A stretch of 64,000 bases of DNA from JBBRBB01 sp038206235 (GCA_038206235.1 JBBRBB010000002.1:186001-250000); one strand, 5' to 3'; positions 27,577 to 36,406 are shown, counted from the first letter of the stretch. Notes: generated by a model not told the origin, from the sequence alone. Translations and numbers: made by a program.

Positions 27577-27822
27577 ATGGAAACACTTGAATTTATTAAG
27601 AAAGTAGAGGGCGGAAAAATAGTTATTGATGTACCGGAAAATTTGGAAGGGAAGGAAGTAAAGGTGCTGGTTATGGAACGTGAGGCAGATGATGATTTTG
27701 ATGAGAAGATTAAAAAATTACACGAATTATCATCTGATGAAAGATTAAAAATTCTAAAACAATTTGAAGGCACTGCAAAATATCCCGATGCCGAAACAAA
27801 CAAGTATGATGTTTATGATTAA
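27577..27822 (+). CDS. Putative antitoxin of a PIN toxin pair
   Basis: An 81-aa acidic protein. The first half (TLEFIKKVEGGKIVIDVPEN, then LEGKEVKVLVME) looks like a small beta-hairpin DNA-binding or dimerisation unit as in Phd/AbrB-like antitoxins. The second half is an acidic helix (DDDFDEKIKKLHELSSDERL) that could wrap around a toxin. It is directly followed by a PIN-domain toxin gene, the normal order in VapBC-type operons. A TAnnTTTG element (27554-27561) lies 15 bp before the start. Family assignment is by context. Confidence 0.65.
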   Translation: METLEFIKKVEGGKIVIDVPENLEGKEVKVLVMEREADDDFDEKIKKLHELSSDERLKILKQFEGTAKYPDAETNKYDVYD

Positions 27823-27829
27823 TAGAGTA

Positions 27830-28203
27830 ATGATTGATTCTTCAATTTTGGTTGAATACATCAAAAAAAGAAGACAAGGCTCTTAATAGAACTTATTACT
27901 AATAAAGAAATAGAATGTTTTATCAATGAGACTGTAGTAAGTGAGTATTTATTCCATTTTTTAAGTGTTAACGGAAATACTTCACCAAGGTCTTTCCAAT
28001 CTTCAAAAAAACTAAAAGCAATATTCCAGCAATCCCGAGCATATAAATTACTTCATTTAATGATGAAATATAACCTACTTCCCAACGATGCCATTATTTT
28101 AGCTATATGCAAAATTCACGGCATTATTCAACTTGCAAGTCATGATAAAGATTTTGTGGAACCGTGCAAACAAGAAGGCATTACTTTATTAACCGAAGAT
28201 TAG
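27830..28203 (+). pseudogene. PIN-domain (VapC-like) toxin gene with a frameshift in an A7 run
   Basis: From ATG 27830 (in-frame ATGs also at 27815 and 27809) the frame reads MIDSSILVEYIKK and then meets a stop just after the seven A at 27863-27869. One extra A would carry it on as KKTRLLIELITNKEIECFIN, then ETVVSEYLF, LPNDAIILAICKIHG and ASHDKDF to TAG at 28201-28203. All four acidic positions of a PIN nuclease are kept (D of MIDSS, E of SEYL, D of PNDAI, D of SHDKDF). The gene is therefore intact except for one base. It may be recently inactivated, misread in sequencing, or made by slippage on the A run. Confidence 0.8.
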
Positions 28204-28215
28204 AAATATTTTTTC

Positions 28216-29070
28216 ATGCTCCACCTCGTTTTTCAACAAACCGATATATATACTTTACAAAAAGCAATTGAATTAGATGAAACTCTTAAAGGAAAAGTCA
28301 TTCAAGTAGAAGATGAATTTGCTGTGGGACCAATTGAAAATATTTATACTGAAGAAGGATATAATAATCGTATTGAATGGTGGAAACAAGTTTTAGAATT
28401 TTCTCCTTACACAGATTCTATTAATAAGGTGGATGACCACAAAGTTGTTGAAAAGATAATTTCAAATTTGCGGGGAGGAGAAGAGGTATGGATTTGGGTG
28501 GGACAAAACCAGCACGATGTGTGCGGCTATTACTGGCTTATCAGTCAGTTAAAAGATTATCAGCGTAAAGTTTTTGTTTTATATCTCAACAATCTTCCAT
28601 TCATTTCGGAAAAGGGTGGATTGTTTTATCCAACAGTATTACATGAAATTCAGCCTAAAGAATTATTAAAAGCAAAACGTTTAGCACGTGCTATAACATT
28701 AAGTGAATTTGAAATAGACCCTGATGAATGGAAAAAGCTTTGCAATGAAAATGCAATCGTACGAATTTTAGAAGGAGGAAAAAAAATTGTAAGCAAAGAT
28801 GCTACGTTTTATGATAAAGATATTCTTAACGCAATTACACCAGAACCTCAAAAGCTGCAAAAAATATTGCATAATATTTTTTCAAAATCCAAAACCAAAA
28901 CAGGTGATGTGTTTCTAATTTGGAGAGTGAGAGAATTAATTAAAGAAGGAAAAATTATTGCAGAGGGCGATTGGAATAAAGGATGGAAAGAAATTACTGT
29001 AAGATTAGCAGATGTTTCAGCAAACGAAGAAAATATAGACGTCATTACAACATTGCGGGAACAAAATTAA
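28216..29070 (+). CDS. DUF1835-domain protein
   Basis: A 284-aa soluble protein. The N-terminal MLHLVFQQTDIYTLQKAIEL and the segment VIQVEDEFAVGPIENIY (about 30-46) match the DUF1835 pattern, in which a conserved D-x-x-x-x-G-P follows the second strand. EEVWIWVGQNQHDVCGYYWL (about 92-111) is the next conserved block. The C-terminal third (about 180-280) matches the DUF3658-type helical region often attached. Function unknown. The gene ends 8 bp before parC and overlaps no neighbour. Confidence 0.7.
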   Translation: MLHLVFQQTDIYTLQKAIELDETLKGKVIQVEDEFAVGPIENIYTEEGYNNRIEWWKQVLEFSPYTDSINKVDDHKVVEKIISNLRGGEEVWIWVGQNQHDVCGYYWLISQLKDYQRKVFVLYLNNLPFISEKGGLFYPTVLHEIQPKELLKAKRLARAITLSEFEIDPDEWKKLCNENAIVRILEGGKKIVSKDATFYDKDILNAITPEPQKLQKILHNIFSKSKTKTGDVFLIWRVRELIKEGKIIAEGDWNKGWKEITVRLADVSANEENIDVITTLREQN

Positions 29071-29078
29071 ATGATAAA

Positions 29079-31592
29079 ATGGCAAAAACCCCAAACAACG
29101 GAATTGATGTAATGAACGATATTGGCGTGCAGGGTCAATACAAAACATGGTTTCTGGATTATGCATCGTATGTAATTCTTGAACGTGCTGTGCCCGCTAT
29201 AGAGGATGGGCTGAAACCCGTGCAGCGACGCATTTTGCACGCTATGAAAGAAATGGATGATGGTCGCTTTAATAAGGTGGCCAATATCATCGGGCAAAGC
29301 ATGCAATATCATCCGCATGGTGATGCATCTATTGGTGAGGCGCTGGTAAACATGGGACAAAAAGATTTGCTGATTGAAACGCAGGGCAATTGGGGTGATG
29401 CAAGAACAGGCGATGACGCAGCCGCCCCAAGATATATAGAAGCGCGTCTTTCAAAATTCGCATTAGAAGTTGCATTCAATTCCAAAACAACAGAATGGCA
29501 ACAGAGCTATGATGGAAGAAAGCAGGAGCCAGTAACGCTTCCCATGAAATTTCCTTTACTGCTTGCGCAGGGAGCAGAAGGAATAGCGGTGGGATTATCA
29601 ACCAAAATATTACCGCATAATTTTAATGAGCTGTGTGAAGCATCTATAAAGCATTTGCGTGGAAAAAAGTTTGAATTGTACCCCGACTTTCAAACCGGCG
29701 GCATAATGGATGCAACTAATTATAATGAAGGAAAACGTGGAGGAAAAATTCGTGTTCGTGCTATTATTGAAGAGCTTGATAAAAAAACTTTGATTATAAA
29801 AAGTGTTCCTTATGGCGTTACTACATCAGCTTTGGAAGAAAATATTGCAAAGGCAACAGAAGCAGGAAAAATAAAAATTAAAAAAGTTACAGACATTACA
29901 GCGAAAGAAGTAGAAGTACAAATTGACCTTGCACCAGGCATTTCCCCCGATATTACGATTGATGCATTGTATGCGTTTACTGATTGCGAGGTGAGCATTT
30001 CACCTAATGCCTGTGTTATTGCTGAGCATAAGCCACGATTTATGGATGTGCATGAGTTATTAAAAATTTCTGTAGATAATACAAAAGAATTATTAAAAAA
30101 GGAACTGGAAATAAAACTGCAGGAACTGGAAGATAAATTGCATTACACCTCACTCGAAAAAATATTCTTCGAAGAAAAGATTTATAAAGAGCTTGAAAAA
30201 AAGCATGAGACTTGGGATAAAGTAATTGAAGCGATTGACAAAGCATTCATCCCATACAAGAAAAAATTAAAGCGTGATATAACACGGGAAGATATTTTGC
30301 GACTCACGGAAAAACCTGTGCGCAGAATTTACAAGCTTGATATTGATGAACTCAATAATCAAATTAAAAACGTTGAAGCAGAAATTAAACAAGTAAACTA
30401 TGACCTTGAGCATCTCACCGATTTTGCTGTAAATTATTTTGAAAACTTACTGAAAAAATATGGCAAGGGCCGGGAAAGAAAAACAGATATAAAATTATTT
30501 GATACAATCCAGGCCAAGCATGTAGCCATAGCAAACACTAAAATTTACATGAACAGGGAAGAGGGCTTTATCGGCACCGGATTAAAGAAAGATGAACTTG
30601 TTTGCGAGTGTTCAAATCTGGATGATATTATTGTATTCACCAAACGCGGCATCATGAAAGTAGTGCGGGTAGCAGATAAAGTATTTATCGGCAAAGACAT
30701 TCTTCATGCAGCCATATTCAAGAAAAATGATGAAAGAACAATCTACAATATGATGTATGCTGATGGCGCATCAAACATCAGCTATGCAAAACGCTTTAAT
30801 GTTACGGGTATTACAAGAGACAAAGAATATGACCTTACGAAAGGAAGCGAAAAAACCAAAGTGCATTATTTAAGTGTAAATCCAAACGGCGAGGCTGAGG
30901 CTGTAAAAATAATTTTAAACCCAAATTCCTCAGCACGCAATAAAGAATTTGAATTTTATTTTGAGGAGCTTGAAATAAAAGGACGCGGCAGTATGGGAAA
31001 CCAGGTTACAAAATATTCAATTAAGAGTGTGAAGTTTAAAGAAAAAGGACGCTCAACACTTGAGGGACAAAAGCTGTGGTTCGATGATAAGTTTGGAAGA
31101 TTAAATACAGAAGAAAAAGGAACTTACATTGCTGCTTTTGAACCTGATGATAAAATAATTATTTTTTATAGGGATGGATATTATGAAATCATCAATCAGG
31201 ATTTAAACCGCCGTCTCGATGCAGAAAAAATTATTGAGATTAAAAAGTTTGATGAAGATGCTATTATCACTGCCGTGTATGCCGATGCCGAGAAAAAACA
31301 ATTCTATGTAAAGCGCTTTAAAATTGAAACATCAACCTTAAACAATAAATTTTTATTTATTAAAGATGGAGATGGCAATTATCTTGAAACGGTAACCACA
31401 GACCCTGACCCTGTTCTTCTCTTTGAAAAAGGGCGTGGCACGCAGGTAAGAAAAATTAAGTATAAGATTGGAAAAAATATTGAAGTTTCCGGCTGGAAAG
31501 CTGTGGGTACAAGATTTGAAGACTATAGCAAATCAGCAACTATGCAATGGGTGAAAACAAAAAAAGAAGGACAGCAAACGGAATTGTTTTAA
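29079..31592 (+). CDS. parC: DNA topoisomerase IV subunit A
   Basis: An 837-aa cleavage subunit that works with ParE. The ATG at 29079 gives MAKTPNNGIDVMNDIGVQGQ; a longer in-frame extension to 28983 lies inside the previous gene and is rejected. The winged-helix/tower region has LERAVPAIEDGLKPVQRRIL (about 34-53), MQYHPHGDASIGEAL and DDAAAPRYIEARLS with the catalytic Tyr119. A long coiled coil (about 340-450) and a C-terminal beta-propeller (about 500-800) follow. The length is typical for Bacteroidota GyrA-like ParC. Confidence 0.95.
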   Translation: MAKTPNNGIDVMNDIGVQGQYKTWFLDYASYVILERAVPAIEDGLKPVQRRILHAMKEMDDGRFNKVANIIGQSMQYHPHGDASIGEALVNMGQKDLLIETQGNWGDARTGDDAAAPRYIEARLSKFALEVAFNSKTTEWQQSYDGRKQEPVTLPMKFPLLLAQGAEGIAVGLSTKILPHNFNELCEASIKHLRGKKFELYPDFQTGGIMDATNYNEGKRGGKIRVRAIIEELDKKTLIIKSVPYGVTTSALEENIAKATEAGKIKIKKVTDITAKEVEVQIDLAPGISPDITIDALYAFTDCEVSISPNACVIAEHKPRFMDVHELLKISVDNTKELLKKELEIKLQELEDKLHYTSLEKIFFEEKIYKELEKKHETWDKVIEAIDKAFIPYKKKLKRDITREDILRLTEKPVRRIYKLDIDELNNQIKNVEAEIKQVNYDLEHLTDFAVNYFENLLKKYGKGRERKTDIKLFDTIQAKHVAIANTKIYMNREEGFIGTGLKKDELVCECSNLDDIIVFTKRGIMKVVRVADKVFIGKDILHAAIFKKNDERTIYNMMYADGASNISYAKRFNVTGITRDKEYDLTKGSEKTKVHYLSVNPNGEAEAVKIILNPNSSARNKEFEFYFEELEIKGRGSMGNQVTKYSIKSVKFKEKGRSTLEGQKLWFDDKFGRLNTEEKGTYIAAFEPDDKIIIFYRDGYYEIINQDLNRRLDAEKIIEIKKFDEDAIITAVYADAEKKQFYVKRFKIETSTLNNKFLFIKDGDGNYLETVTTDPDPVLLFEKGRGTQVRKIKYKIGKNIEVSGWKAVGTRFEDYSKSATMQWVKTKKEGQQTELF

Positions 31593-31604
31593 ACAATTTT
31601 CTAA

Positions 31605-32009
31605 TTACAAATACCTCACCTTAAAACCTGCTTCTCCGGCTAAGGCATTAAACTCAGGGTCACCGGTAATTAAAGTAGCTTTCCTTTTTATAGTTAACGC
31701 CGCAGCAAAAGCCTCGGCATATGAAATAGGATACCTTGCTTTTATTTTAGCAGCAGCCCATGTAAATTCTAAATCCACGTCTAAAATATGAATTGGAAAT
31801 TGCACTAATGCTTTCCATGCTATATCAGCCTTAGCTGCCCCATCTTTACGGTACGAAATATAAAATACTTCCCCGGCATTAATGCACGTCATATAAAGTT
31901 CAAGTTTATCAGCGGCGGCGTCGTTTAAATATTGTTCAACTTTTTCTCCACCCCGCTCATTCCTGAAAAAAGCGAGCATTGCATAGCTGTCAAGCACAAA
32001 GTTTGCCAT
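31605..32009 (-). CDS. PIN-domain ribonuclease toxin (VapC-like)
   Basis: A 134-aa PIN protein, probably a toxin that cleaves RNA. Acidic residues sit at expected places: MANFVLDSYAMLAFF (Asp7), INAGEVFYISYR (Glu about 47), PISYAEAFAAALT (Glu about 99) and LITGDPEFNAL (Asp about 117). The third position carries Y-A-E-A where many VapC have an Asp, an accepted variant. Three base pairs separate it from the upstream AbrB-like gene, so both form one operon. The gene converges with parC, leaving a 12-bp gap. Confidence 0.85.
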   Translation of the reverse strand: MANFVLDSYAMLAFFRNERGGEKVEQYLNDAAADKLELYMTCINAGEVFYISYRKDGAAKADIAWKALVQFPIHILDVDLEFTWAAAKIKARYPISYAEAFAAALTIKRKATLITGDPEFNALAGEAGFKVRYL

Positions 32010-32012
32010 CTT

Positions 32013-32291
32013 CTATTTTGTTTTTTTATTTGTTTTGCTCATCAGCTCAAATTTGCGCGCTTCCAGCTTCTTTTCTTCCTCTTTCATTTTTCTTACTTCC
32101 TCTTTCAGGTTTCCATCTGATTTTAAAATTCCCACAAATGATTTAAAATAGTTTTCATTCATGGGTCGTAAAATCACGCCATTAGCTGTTTCTTCAAATA
32201 TTACTTTTACTCCTGATTTAATTCCATATTTGTTTCTTAGACGCTTGGGTATAAGTAATTGCCCTTTGGTGGTTAATACAGAGGTTTCCAT
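32013..32291 (-). CDS. AbrB/MazE-type antitoxin
   Basis: A 92-aa protein. The first 50 residues form a swapped-hairpin AbrB domain: METSVLTTKGQLLIPKRLRN, KYGIKSGVKVIFEETANGVI and LRPM. The tail (about 55-92) is a basic and acidic helix suited to binding the PIN toxin encoded just downstream. AbrB-type antitoxins bind their own promoters, and a perfect inverted repeat lies 28-59 bp upstream of the start codon. Confidence 0.85.
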   Translation of the reverse strand: METSVLTTKGQLLIPKRLRNKYGIKSGVKVIFEETANGVILRPMNENYFKSFVGILKSDGNLKEEVRKMKEEEKKLEARKFELMSKTNKKTK

Positions 32292-32318
32292 ACATTAATT
32301 TTTTAGAGACAAATTAAG

Positions 32319-32350
32319 AAAGTATTACAATTTATTAAAAGTAATACTTT
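32319..32350. promoter_or_regulatory. Candidate operator of the AbrB/PIN operon
   Basis: AAAGTATTAC and GTAATACTTT form a perfect 10-bp inverted repeat with a 12-base AT-only spacer. It lies upstream of the antitoxin start (32291, minus strand) and between the divergent antitoxin and OmpA genes. This fits an autoregulatory binding site, but a short cruciform of other use cannot be excluded. Confidence 0.55.
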
Positions 32351-32441
32351 TATTTTTTAAGTATCCTTTTGATTTGAGATTTATTTTATTCTCGAAGAAA
32401 CTTGGCATCATTTTTTCAATCCCAAAAGAAAAACACTTATA

Positions 32442-33245
32442 ATGAGAAAAAATAAAATAACACACTTGATCATAGCAGCTTTTTCAATTATTCTCTTGGC
32501 AAGCTGTGTTTCTCAGAGAAAATATGAGGATTCTCAAATTGCATTACGCTATGCAAGAAATGACAGTACAATGCTTGCAAATAAAGTAAGTTCTCTCGAA
32601 ACTACGATTGCACAGTTACAAAGCCAGATAAGCACTCTGAACAATCAAGTGGGTCAGTTAGCAACCGATACTTCTTACAAAAAATCACAAATAGAAAGCA
32701 GCCAGCAGGCTTTGCAGGAGCAGCAGCGTAAGCTGCAGCAGTTGCAGGCATTGCTTGACCAGCAAAAACAAAAATCAGAAGAAATTCGCAAAAAAATGGC
32801 TGATGCACTAACCGGTTTTAATGCCAATGAATTAACCGTAACACAAAAAAATGGAAAGGTGTATGTAAGTCTCTCCGAAAATCTTTTGTTTCCTTCGGGC
32901 AGCGCCGTTGTTAATGAAAAAGGGAAAGATGCTCTCAGCAGGCTTGCCGCAGTGTTGAATTTGAATCCTGATATTTCAGTGAACATAGAAGGACACACCG
33001 ATTCCATTCCCATTCGCGGCCGTTACGAAGATAACTGGGCGCTCAGTGTGGCAAGGGCTACATCTATTGTACGTATTCTTGTAAATGATTACAAAGTTTT
33101 TCCCCAAAGTGTTATTGCATCCGGGCATAGCGAGTACGACCCTGTTGATACAAACTCAACCCCCGAGGGCAGGGCAAGAAACAGACGAACGGAAATTATT
33201 TTATCTCCCAGGCTGGATGAACTATACAAACTCATCGGCTCATAA
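32442..33245 (+). CDS. OmpA-family lipoprotein with coiled coil
   Basis: A 267-aa protein. The signal peptide ends in LLASC (lipobox, Cys about 22), so it is a lipoprotein. A long coiled coil follows at about 40-120, rich in Gln (SLETTIAQLQSQISTLNNQV and LQEQQRKLQQLQALLDQQKQ). The C-terminal OmpA/MotB domain (about 130-260) shows LLFPSGSAVVNEKGKDAL, NIEGHTDSIPI and ARATSIVRIL plus PEGRARNRRTEI, the peptidoglycan-binding set. It probably links the outer membrane to the cell wall. Confidence 0.9.
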   Translation: MRKNKITHLIIAAFSIILLASCVSQRKYEDSQIALRYARNDSTMLANKVSSLETTIAQLQSQISTLNNQVGQLATDTSYKKSQIESSQQALQEQQRKLQQLQALLDQQKQKSEEIRKKMADALTGFNANELTVTQKNGKVYVSLSENLLFPSGSAVVNEKGKDALSRLAAVLNLNPDISVNIEGHTDSIPIRGRYEDNWALSVARATSIVRILVNDYKVFPQSVIASGHSEYDPVDTNSTPEGRARNRRTEIILSPRLDELYKLIGS

Positions 33246-33259
33246 AAAATAAAAAGAAC

Positions 33260-33805
33260 CTTGGAAATATTCTTCTTTCAGATTATGGTCGCATCAAATC
33301 TCTTGCACGTCCCACTTATAGGAAAAGGATTTTGGCGTATGAAACCTAATAAAATTTTACGCCCTTGTTGGAAAAAGCCTTGCTTAAGAATAAGAATGAA
33401 TGCTATTTTGTTGCGATAACTATCGGGTATAATAAAAAATCCTATTCAATAATAATTGCACGTTGGATGTATTATTTGTTTGTAGCTCCTTTTGATATGA
33501 AAGATAAAAGGCTGTTGGTAACATTTAAGGATGGAGATAATACACATCTGCATCCGCAAAACCTTATGCTAAGTAATAAGAGTACGGAAATAGTAAGAAG
33601 CTTTGAAAATGGGAGAAGAATAAGAGGTTCATTTAATACGAAACCACAAAAGGTAATACAGTTAAACGAAAAGCAAGAAGTGTTAAACCGTTTTCCAAGT
33701 ATAAATCAGGCAGCACAATATCTTGGCAGAGATAGTAAAATTATATAGGCAATGTTAAAAGGCAAATTAAAGAATGTATATACTTTGCAATACGCGGAAG
33801 AATAA
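33260..33805 (+). pseudogene. Decayed NUMOD/HNH homing-endonuclease-like gene
   Basis: A frame from about 33260 reads SDYGRIKSLARPTYRKRIL and ends at TAA TAA near 33350. It resembles the NUMOD4 start of HNH endonucleases (VSN.GRIKSL..). A second frame (33365-33748) continues with LLEKALLKNKNECYFVAITI, IARWMYYLFVAPFD, FKDGDNTHLHPQNLML (HNH-like) and QLNEKQEVLNRFPSINQAAQ, a NUMOD1 motif, but stops at TAG 33746. Read through, the same frame goes on with AMLKGKLKNVYTLQYAEE to TAA at 33805. At least one frameshift and one nonsense codon make decay likely. The gene sits between ompA and smpB with no visible intron. Confidence 0.68.
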
Positions 33806-33816
33806 AATTCAGAAGT

Positions 33817-34260
33817 CTATTTTTTTATAAATCTTTTCATTTCTCTCTCTACATCTTTTTGTTTGATGCTTTCTCTTTTATCATGAACTTTTTTACCACG
33901 TGCTAAACCGATTTGAACTTTCACGAAATTTTTTGCATTAAAGAAAACTCTAAGCGGCACAATGGTAAAACCTTTTTCTTTCATCTTTGTTTCCAGCTTT
34001 CTCAATTCTCTTTTTGTAAGCAGTAACTTTCTGTCGTGCACGGCAGCGTGATTGTTTGCGGTGCCTAAAGAATATTCGGCTATATACAATCCTCTAAGCC
34101 AGAGTTCTCCTTTATCAAACAAACAAAAAGCATCATTGAAGCTTAGTTTTCCTTCACGTATAGATTTTACTTCAGTTCCCATTAATACCATCCCTGCTTC
34201 ATATTTATCTTCAATATGATAATTGAAATAAGCCTGCCTGTTGTTTATTTGTTTAGTCAT
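33817..34260 (-). CDS. smpB: SsrA-binding protein
   Basis: A 147-aa protein that binds tmRNA and helps rescue stalled ribosomes. Characteristic blocks are NRQAYFNYHIEDKYEAGMVL, GTEVKSIREGKLSFNDAFCL (about 29-48), KLLLTKRELRKLETKMKEKG (about 78-97) and the basic tail KVHDKRESIKQKDVEREM. Length and full motif order fit. The C-terminal RFIKK tail that enters the ribosome is present. Core gene with no oddity. Confidence 0.96.
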   Translation of the reverse strand: MTKQINNRQAYFNYHIEDKYEAGMVLMGTEVKSIREGKLSFNDAFCLFDKGELWLRGLYIAEYSLGTANNHAAVHDRKLLLTKRELRKLETKMKEKGFTIVPLRVFFNAKNFVKVQIGLARGKKVHDKRESIKQKDVEREMKRFIKK

Positions 34261-34275
34261 ATAAAACCCTCTAAA

Positions 34276-34291
34276 TCTCCCTAAAGGGAGA
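34276..34291. repeat. Short palindrome in a dispersed intergenic repeat
   Basis: TCTCCCT-AA-AGGGAGA forms a perfect 7-bp hairpin in the 86-bp gap upstream of smpB (minus strand). The flanking CCTCTAAATCTCCCTAAAGG looks like a dispersed repeat I associate with Bacteroidota genomes. It could also end transcription from accD. Confidence 0.4.
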
Positions 34292-34346
34292 CTTGAAACG
34301 TCGCAGATGAATTTAATTGTAAGTTGATAAAAATAAATGTATGAAG

Positions 34347-35264
34347 TTAATTTTTCAAGAGCCGTATTATCTGTGTAAGTCTTTCCTTTAAACGTTTTCG
34401 GTCAATAATAAAATCGAGAAAGCCGTGCTCTAATAAAAATTCACTTCGCTGAAAACCTTCGGGCAGGTCTTTCTTAATAGTTTCTTTTATTACACGGGGA
34501 CCCGCAAAGCCAATGAGGGCGCCGGGCTCCGCAATATTCAAATCGCCCAGCATTCCAAAGCTTGCAGATATGCCGCCAAATGTAGGGTCAGTTAAAAGAG
34601 ATATGTAGGGAATCTTTGCATCACTCAACTGCGAAAGTTTTCCGCTGGTTTTTGCAAGCTGCATTAAGCTGAAAGCGCTTTCCATCATTCTTGCACCGCC
34701 GCTTTTGCTTATTACAAAATAAGGTAGTTTATGCTCAATGCAATAATCAACAGCACGGCTGAATTTTTCTCCCATTACACTTCCCAAAGAGCCGCCAATA
34801 AATTCAAAATCCATACAGGCAATTAAAATTTCTTCTCCATTCACTTTGCCAACAGCCATGCGTATACTATCTTTTAAATCCGTTTTCGCATGAATTTCAT
34901 CTAATCGTTTTTGATAGGGTTTCAGGTCAGTAAAACCAAGAAAATCTTTGCTGTAAATGTTGTCGAAAAGTTCGGTGTATTCATTATCATCAAACAAAAT
35001 CTCAAAATAATCTTCGCTGCCAATACGATGATGATAGTTGCATTTGGGGCAGACAAATAAATTTTCTTTTAATTCAGTGGTGGTGCAAATAAAATTACAT
35101 TCGGGACATTTGGTCCATAAGCCTTCAGGCATTTCTTTTTTATCAGCGGTGGATGTGGTGATTCCCTTTCTCTTGCGCCTGTACCATTTTTGTTTTGTAA
35201 TATCTGTGGGAGTTGATTCTCCTGAAAGGTCTGTTTCAAAATCTTCATCTCTGTCTTTTGCCAT
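34347..35264 (-). CDS. accD: Acetyl-CoA carboxylase carboxyltransferase subunit beta
   Basis: A 305-aa subunit that with AccA transfers carboxyl from biotin to acetyl-CoA in the first step of fatty acid synthesis. The zinc ribbon is complete: KCPECNFICTT and FVCPKCNYHHRI (about 52-80). The crotonase-like core shows FIGGSLGSVMGEKFSRAVDY (about 156-175), KSGGARMMESAFSLMQLAKT and LTDPTFGGISASFGMLGDLN, then FAGPRVIKETIKKDLPEGFQ. Residues 1-45 are a charged leader. accA is not in the window. Confidence 0.96.
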   Translation of the reverse strand: MAKDRDEDFETDLSGESTPTDITKQKWYRRKRKGITTSTADKKEMPEGLWTKCPECNFICTTTELKENLFVCPKCNYHHRIGSEDYFEILFDDNEYTELFDNIYSKDFLGFTDLKPYQKRLDEIHAKTDLKDSIRMAVGKVNGEEILIACMDFEFIGGSLGSVMGEKFSRAVDYCIEHKLPYFVISKSGGARMMESAFSLMQLAKTSGKLSQLSDAKIPYISLLTDPTFGGISASFGMLGDLNIAEPGALIGFAGPRVIKETIKKDLPEGFQRSEFLLEHGFLDFIIDRKRLKERLTQIIRLLKN

Positions 35265-35347
35265 AACACAAAATTATAAGTAGAAAATGGCGGGCCGATT
35301 ATTTACAATATAACCTGCCCGCCAAATGCAATTTACAAGTTTATTTT

Positions 35348-36406
35348 TTAAGCAATGGTAATGCTCTCGTCGAGATATACGTCCTGCACGCTTGTTAATA
35401 ATTCTACTCCGTCTTTGAAGGGTCTTTGAAAAGCTTTACGTCCCATTATTAATCCCATGCCGCCTGCACGTTTATTTACAACAGCAGTAATAACGGCTTC
35501 CTGCAAATCGCTGTCGCCGGTACTTTCACCGCCACTGTTAATTAAACCCACTCTTCCCATATAACAATTCGCTAATTGATATCTGCAAAGATCAATGGGA
35601 TGATCTGTTGTAAGCTTTTCGTAAACAAGCTTACTTGTTTTGCCATGCTTTGTTGCAAGATAACCGCCATTATTCGTAGGTAATTTTTGTTTTATAATGT
35701 CTGCCTGCAGTGTAACACCAAGATGATTTGCCTGCCCTGTTAAATCTGCTGAGGTGTGATAGTCTATGCCTTCAACTTTAAAAGCATTGTTGCGTGTATA
35801 GCACCAGAGAATAGTGCACATTCCTAATTCATGGGCGTGTTCAAATGCCTCAGCAACTTCTTTTAACTGACGTGCACTTTCGGCGCTGCCCCAATAAATT
35901 GTAGCACCCACACCAACTGCTCCCATATTCCATGCACTTTTTACGGTGCCAAACATGGTTTGGTCGAAGCGATTGGGATAACTTAAAAATTCGTTGTGAT
36001 TTATTTTTACTATGAATGGAATTTTATGTGCATACTTACGGCTCATAATGCCAAGCACGCCAAAAGTTGAAGCAACTCCATTGCAGCCGCCTTCAACAGC
36101 GAGCTTAATAATATTTTCGGGGTCGAAATAAATAGGGTTTGGCGCAAACGCAGAGCCACCGCTATGTTCAATGCCCTGGTCAACAGGAAAGATGCTGCAA
36201 TAACCGGTGCCCTGCAGTCTTCCATTGTCAAGTAATTGCTGCATACTTCGCAACACCTGATTATTGCGATTGCTTTGTGCCCAGATTTTATCAAGATGCT
36301 CCGGACCGGGCAAATGCAAATCAGATTGATTAATTGTTGTGCATTTGTGATTTAAGAGAGACTCTGCTTTATTACCAAGTATTTCTGCGGTTTTTGAATT
36401 TGCCAT
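35348..36406 (-). CDS. Class I fructose-bisphosphate aldolase (DhnA/FbaB type)
   Basis: A 352-aa Schiff-base aldolase of the bacterial/archaeal DhnA family in glycolysis and gluconeogenesis. Family segments are SIFPVDQGIEHSGGSAFAPN (about 73-92), VKINHNEF, MGAVGVGATIYWGSAESARQ (about 160-179) and LINSGGESTGDSDLQEAVIT (about 293-312), near the C-terminal phosphate-binding GG and ending with AGGMGLIMGRKAFQRPF. Class II enzymes would instead show zinc histidines. A function in sugar phosphate metabolism is likely. Confidence 0.9.
   Translation of the reverse strand: MANSKTAEILGNKAESLLNHKCTTINQSDLHLPGPEHLDKIWAQSNRNNQVLRSMQQLLDNGRLQGTGYCSIFPVDQGIEHSGGSAFAPNPIYFDPENIIKLAVEGGCNGVASTFGVLGIMSRKYAHKIPFIVKINHNEFLSYPNRFDQTMFGTVKSAWNMGAVGVGATIYWGSAESARQLKEVAEAFEHAHELGMCTILWCYTRNNAFKVEGIDYHTSADLTGQANHLGVTLQADIIKQKLPTNNGGYLATKHGKTSKLVYEKLTTDHPIDLCRYQLANCYMGRVGLINSGGESTGDSDLQEAVITAVVNKRAGGMGLIMGRKAFQRPFKDGVELLTSVQDVYLDESITIA

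Noticed and set aside
28983..29078. N-terminal extension of parC by 32 codons
   Set aside because: It lies inside the DUF1835 gene, is basic and unlike ParC; the ATG at 29079 gives the expected ParC start.
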